Assembly (NCBI RefSeq): GCF_021462225.1
Contig: NC_061800.1
Span: 3,172,501-3,236,500, forward strand
Reading direction: 5' to 3'
Origin: Girardinichthys multiradiatus
Lineage: Eukaryota > Chordata > Actinopteri > Cyprinodontiformes > Goodeidae
Length of the DNA stretch: 64,000 nucleotides
This document shows positions 63,396 through 64,000 of the stretch, in pieces (the first letter of the stretch is position 1; each line of letters begins with the position of its first letter). The notes under the pieces were generated by a model, which was not told where the DNA came from, made no database searches, and saw nothing but the letters and a program-made list of their open reading frames with translations. Position numbers and translations under genes: made by a program.

Positions 63396-63825
63396 TTAAT
63401 GGGATGATAGCACATTAGGCAATAGCTTGTTTCAGTCTTGGAAACTATTGAGGTGGAACTATTGGTTTTCAGACTTATTTCCACATAACACAACCAATAA
63501 TTTTAGACTTTGAATTAGATATGATGAAATGCTCTTCAGGTTCCTTACAAAACAGCCATTTTATTTATGTAAACTCTTAAGCTACAAATCAGACACCAAC
63601 TTTAGTGCAAAACACAATACTTCTTACAGTATTTACACTGTATACAATGCCCCCATGCAGTGTACATGCTGACTCGACTACCAAATAAGCAACAGATTTC
63701 TTGTTTGGGTCACACTAGCAGATTGTTTAGGGTGTCTTGCCAGTCATGCTAACCTTAGTGGTGAACATATTGGTCATATAAAAAAATGGCACTAGTAAAC
63801 GGCAGTGTTGTGCCTTTTGTTTTAC
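63396..63825. other. No recognised feature
   Basis: AT-rich DNA without frames or known repeats. Confidence 0.4.
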
Positions 63826-64000
63826 TCGATGTGGAGGAGCAGCGGCTCTACTCCGAGCCCCTCCCGGATGGCCGAGCTCCTCACCCTATCTCTAAGGGAG
63901 TGCCCGGCCACCCTACGGAGGAAGCTCATTTCAGTCGCTTGTATCCGGGATCTCATTCTTTCGGTCATGACCTAAAGTTCATGGCCATAGGTGAGGGTAG
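63826..64000 (-). mobile_element. RTE/Rex3-like LINE, continues past the window
   Basis: The reverse complement matches 51190-51370 almost base for base: the RT segment from LTYGHELW-type sequence through RSRIQATEMSFLRRVAGHSL and GLGVEPLLLHIE. On the minus strand the element's 5' side lies beyond the window. Confidence 0.85.

Overview
The window looks like a piece of a teleost fish genome. Two short exons of a vertebrate-type ABC half-transporter (closest to ABCB6) sit at 8901-9075 and 13769-13881. Almost everything else is transposable-element (TE) DNA of the kinds usual in ray-finned fish: L2, Rex1-like (CR1 group), RTE/Rex3-like and L1/Tx1-like LINEs, several Tc1/mariner families, an LTR retrotransposon and a retrovirus-like fragment. 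The species cannot be named from the sequence. No rRNA, tRNA, CRISPR array or bacterial-type operon was seen. All family names come from reading motifs by eye, without a database search.

Layout. 1-8900: a 5'-truncated L1/Tx1-like LINE (about 205-2560) with an L2 fragment inside it, then a minus-strand L2 LINE (2656-8445) broken by a Tc1-like element (4050-5616) and by a composite Tc1-type unit (5903-8171). 8901-13881: two ABCB6-like exons; the intron between them holds a decayed Tc1-like element split by an L1-like insertion, plus a Rex1-like tail. 13903-15560: another L2, starting 22 bp past the splice donor. 16377-24124: a complete 7.75-kb LTR retrotransposon with two LTRs, a 4-bp target duplication, a primer-binding-like site and long open frames, but no reverse transcriptase. 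17877-40886: two head-to-tail, nearly identical 11.5-kb units. The repeated unit starts 43 bp inside that LTR element and runs on into flanking Rex1-like, L2, Tc1-like and RTE relics. 41346-49560: decayed Tc1, L1 and RTE fragments and unassigned AT-rich DNA. 49561-63395: one plus-strand L2 split at least five times by younger insertions: an RTE LINE, a rearranged RTE copy, a Rex1-like LINE, an intact DD36E Tc1/mariner element, and a retrovirus-like fragment with an open integrase. 63826-64000: the start of another minus-strand RTE copy.

What works and what does not. The best candidates for live function are the transposase at 58909-59940, with all three catalytic residues and both terminal repeats, and the integrase frame at 60226-61519, with its zinc-binding and catalytic residues but only one LTR. 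The LTR element at 16377 has lost its protease and integrase catalytic residues yet keeps a 477-codon open frame, so it resembles a non-autonomous element that relies on others. The ABCB6-like exons keep the reading frame and splice sites, but the ABC signature motif is altered, and no later exon was found in the remaining 50 kb.
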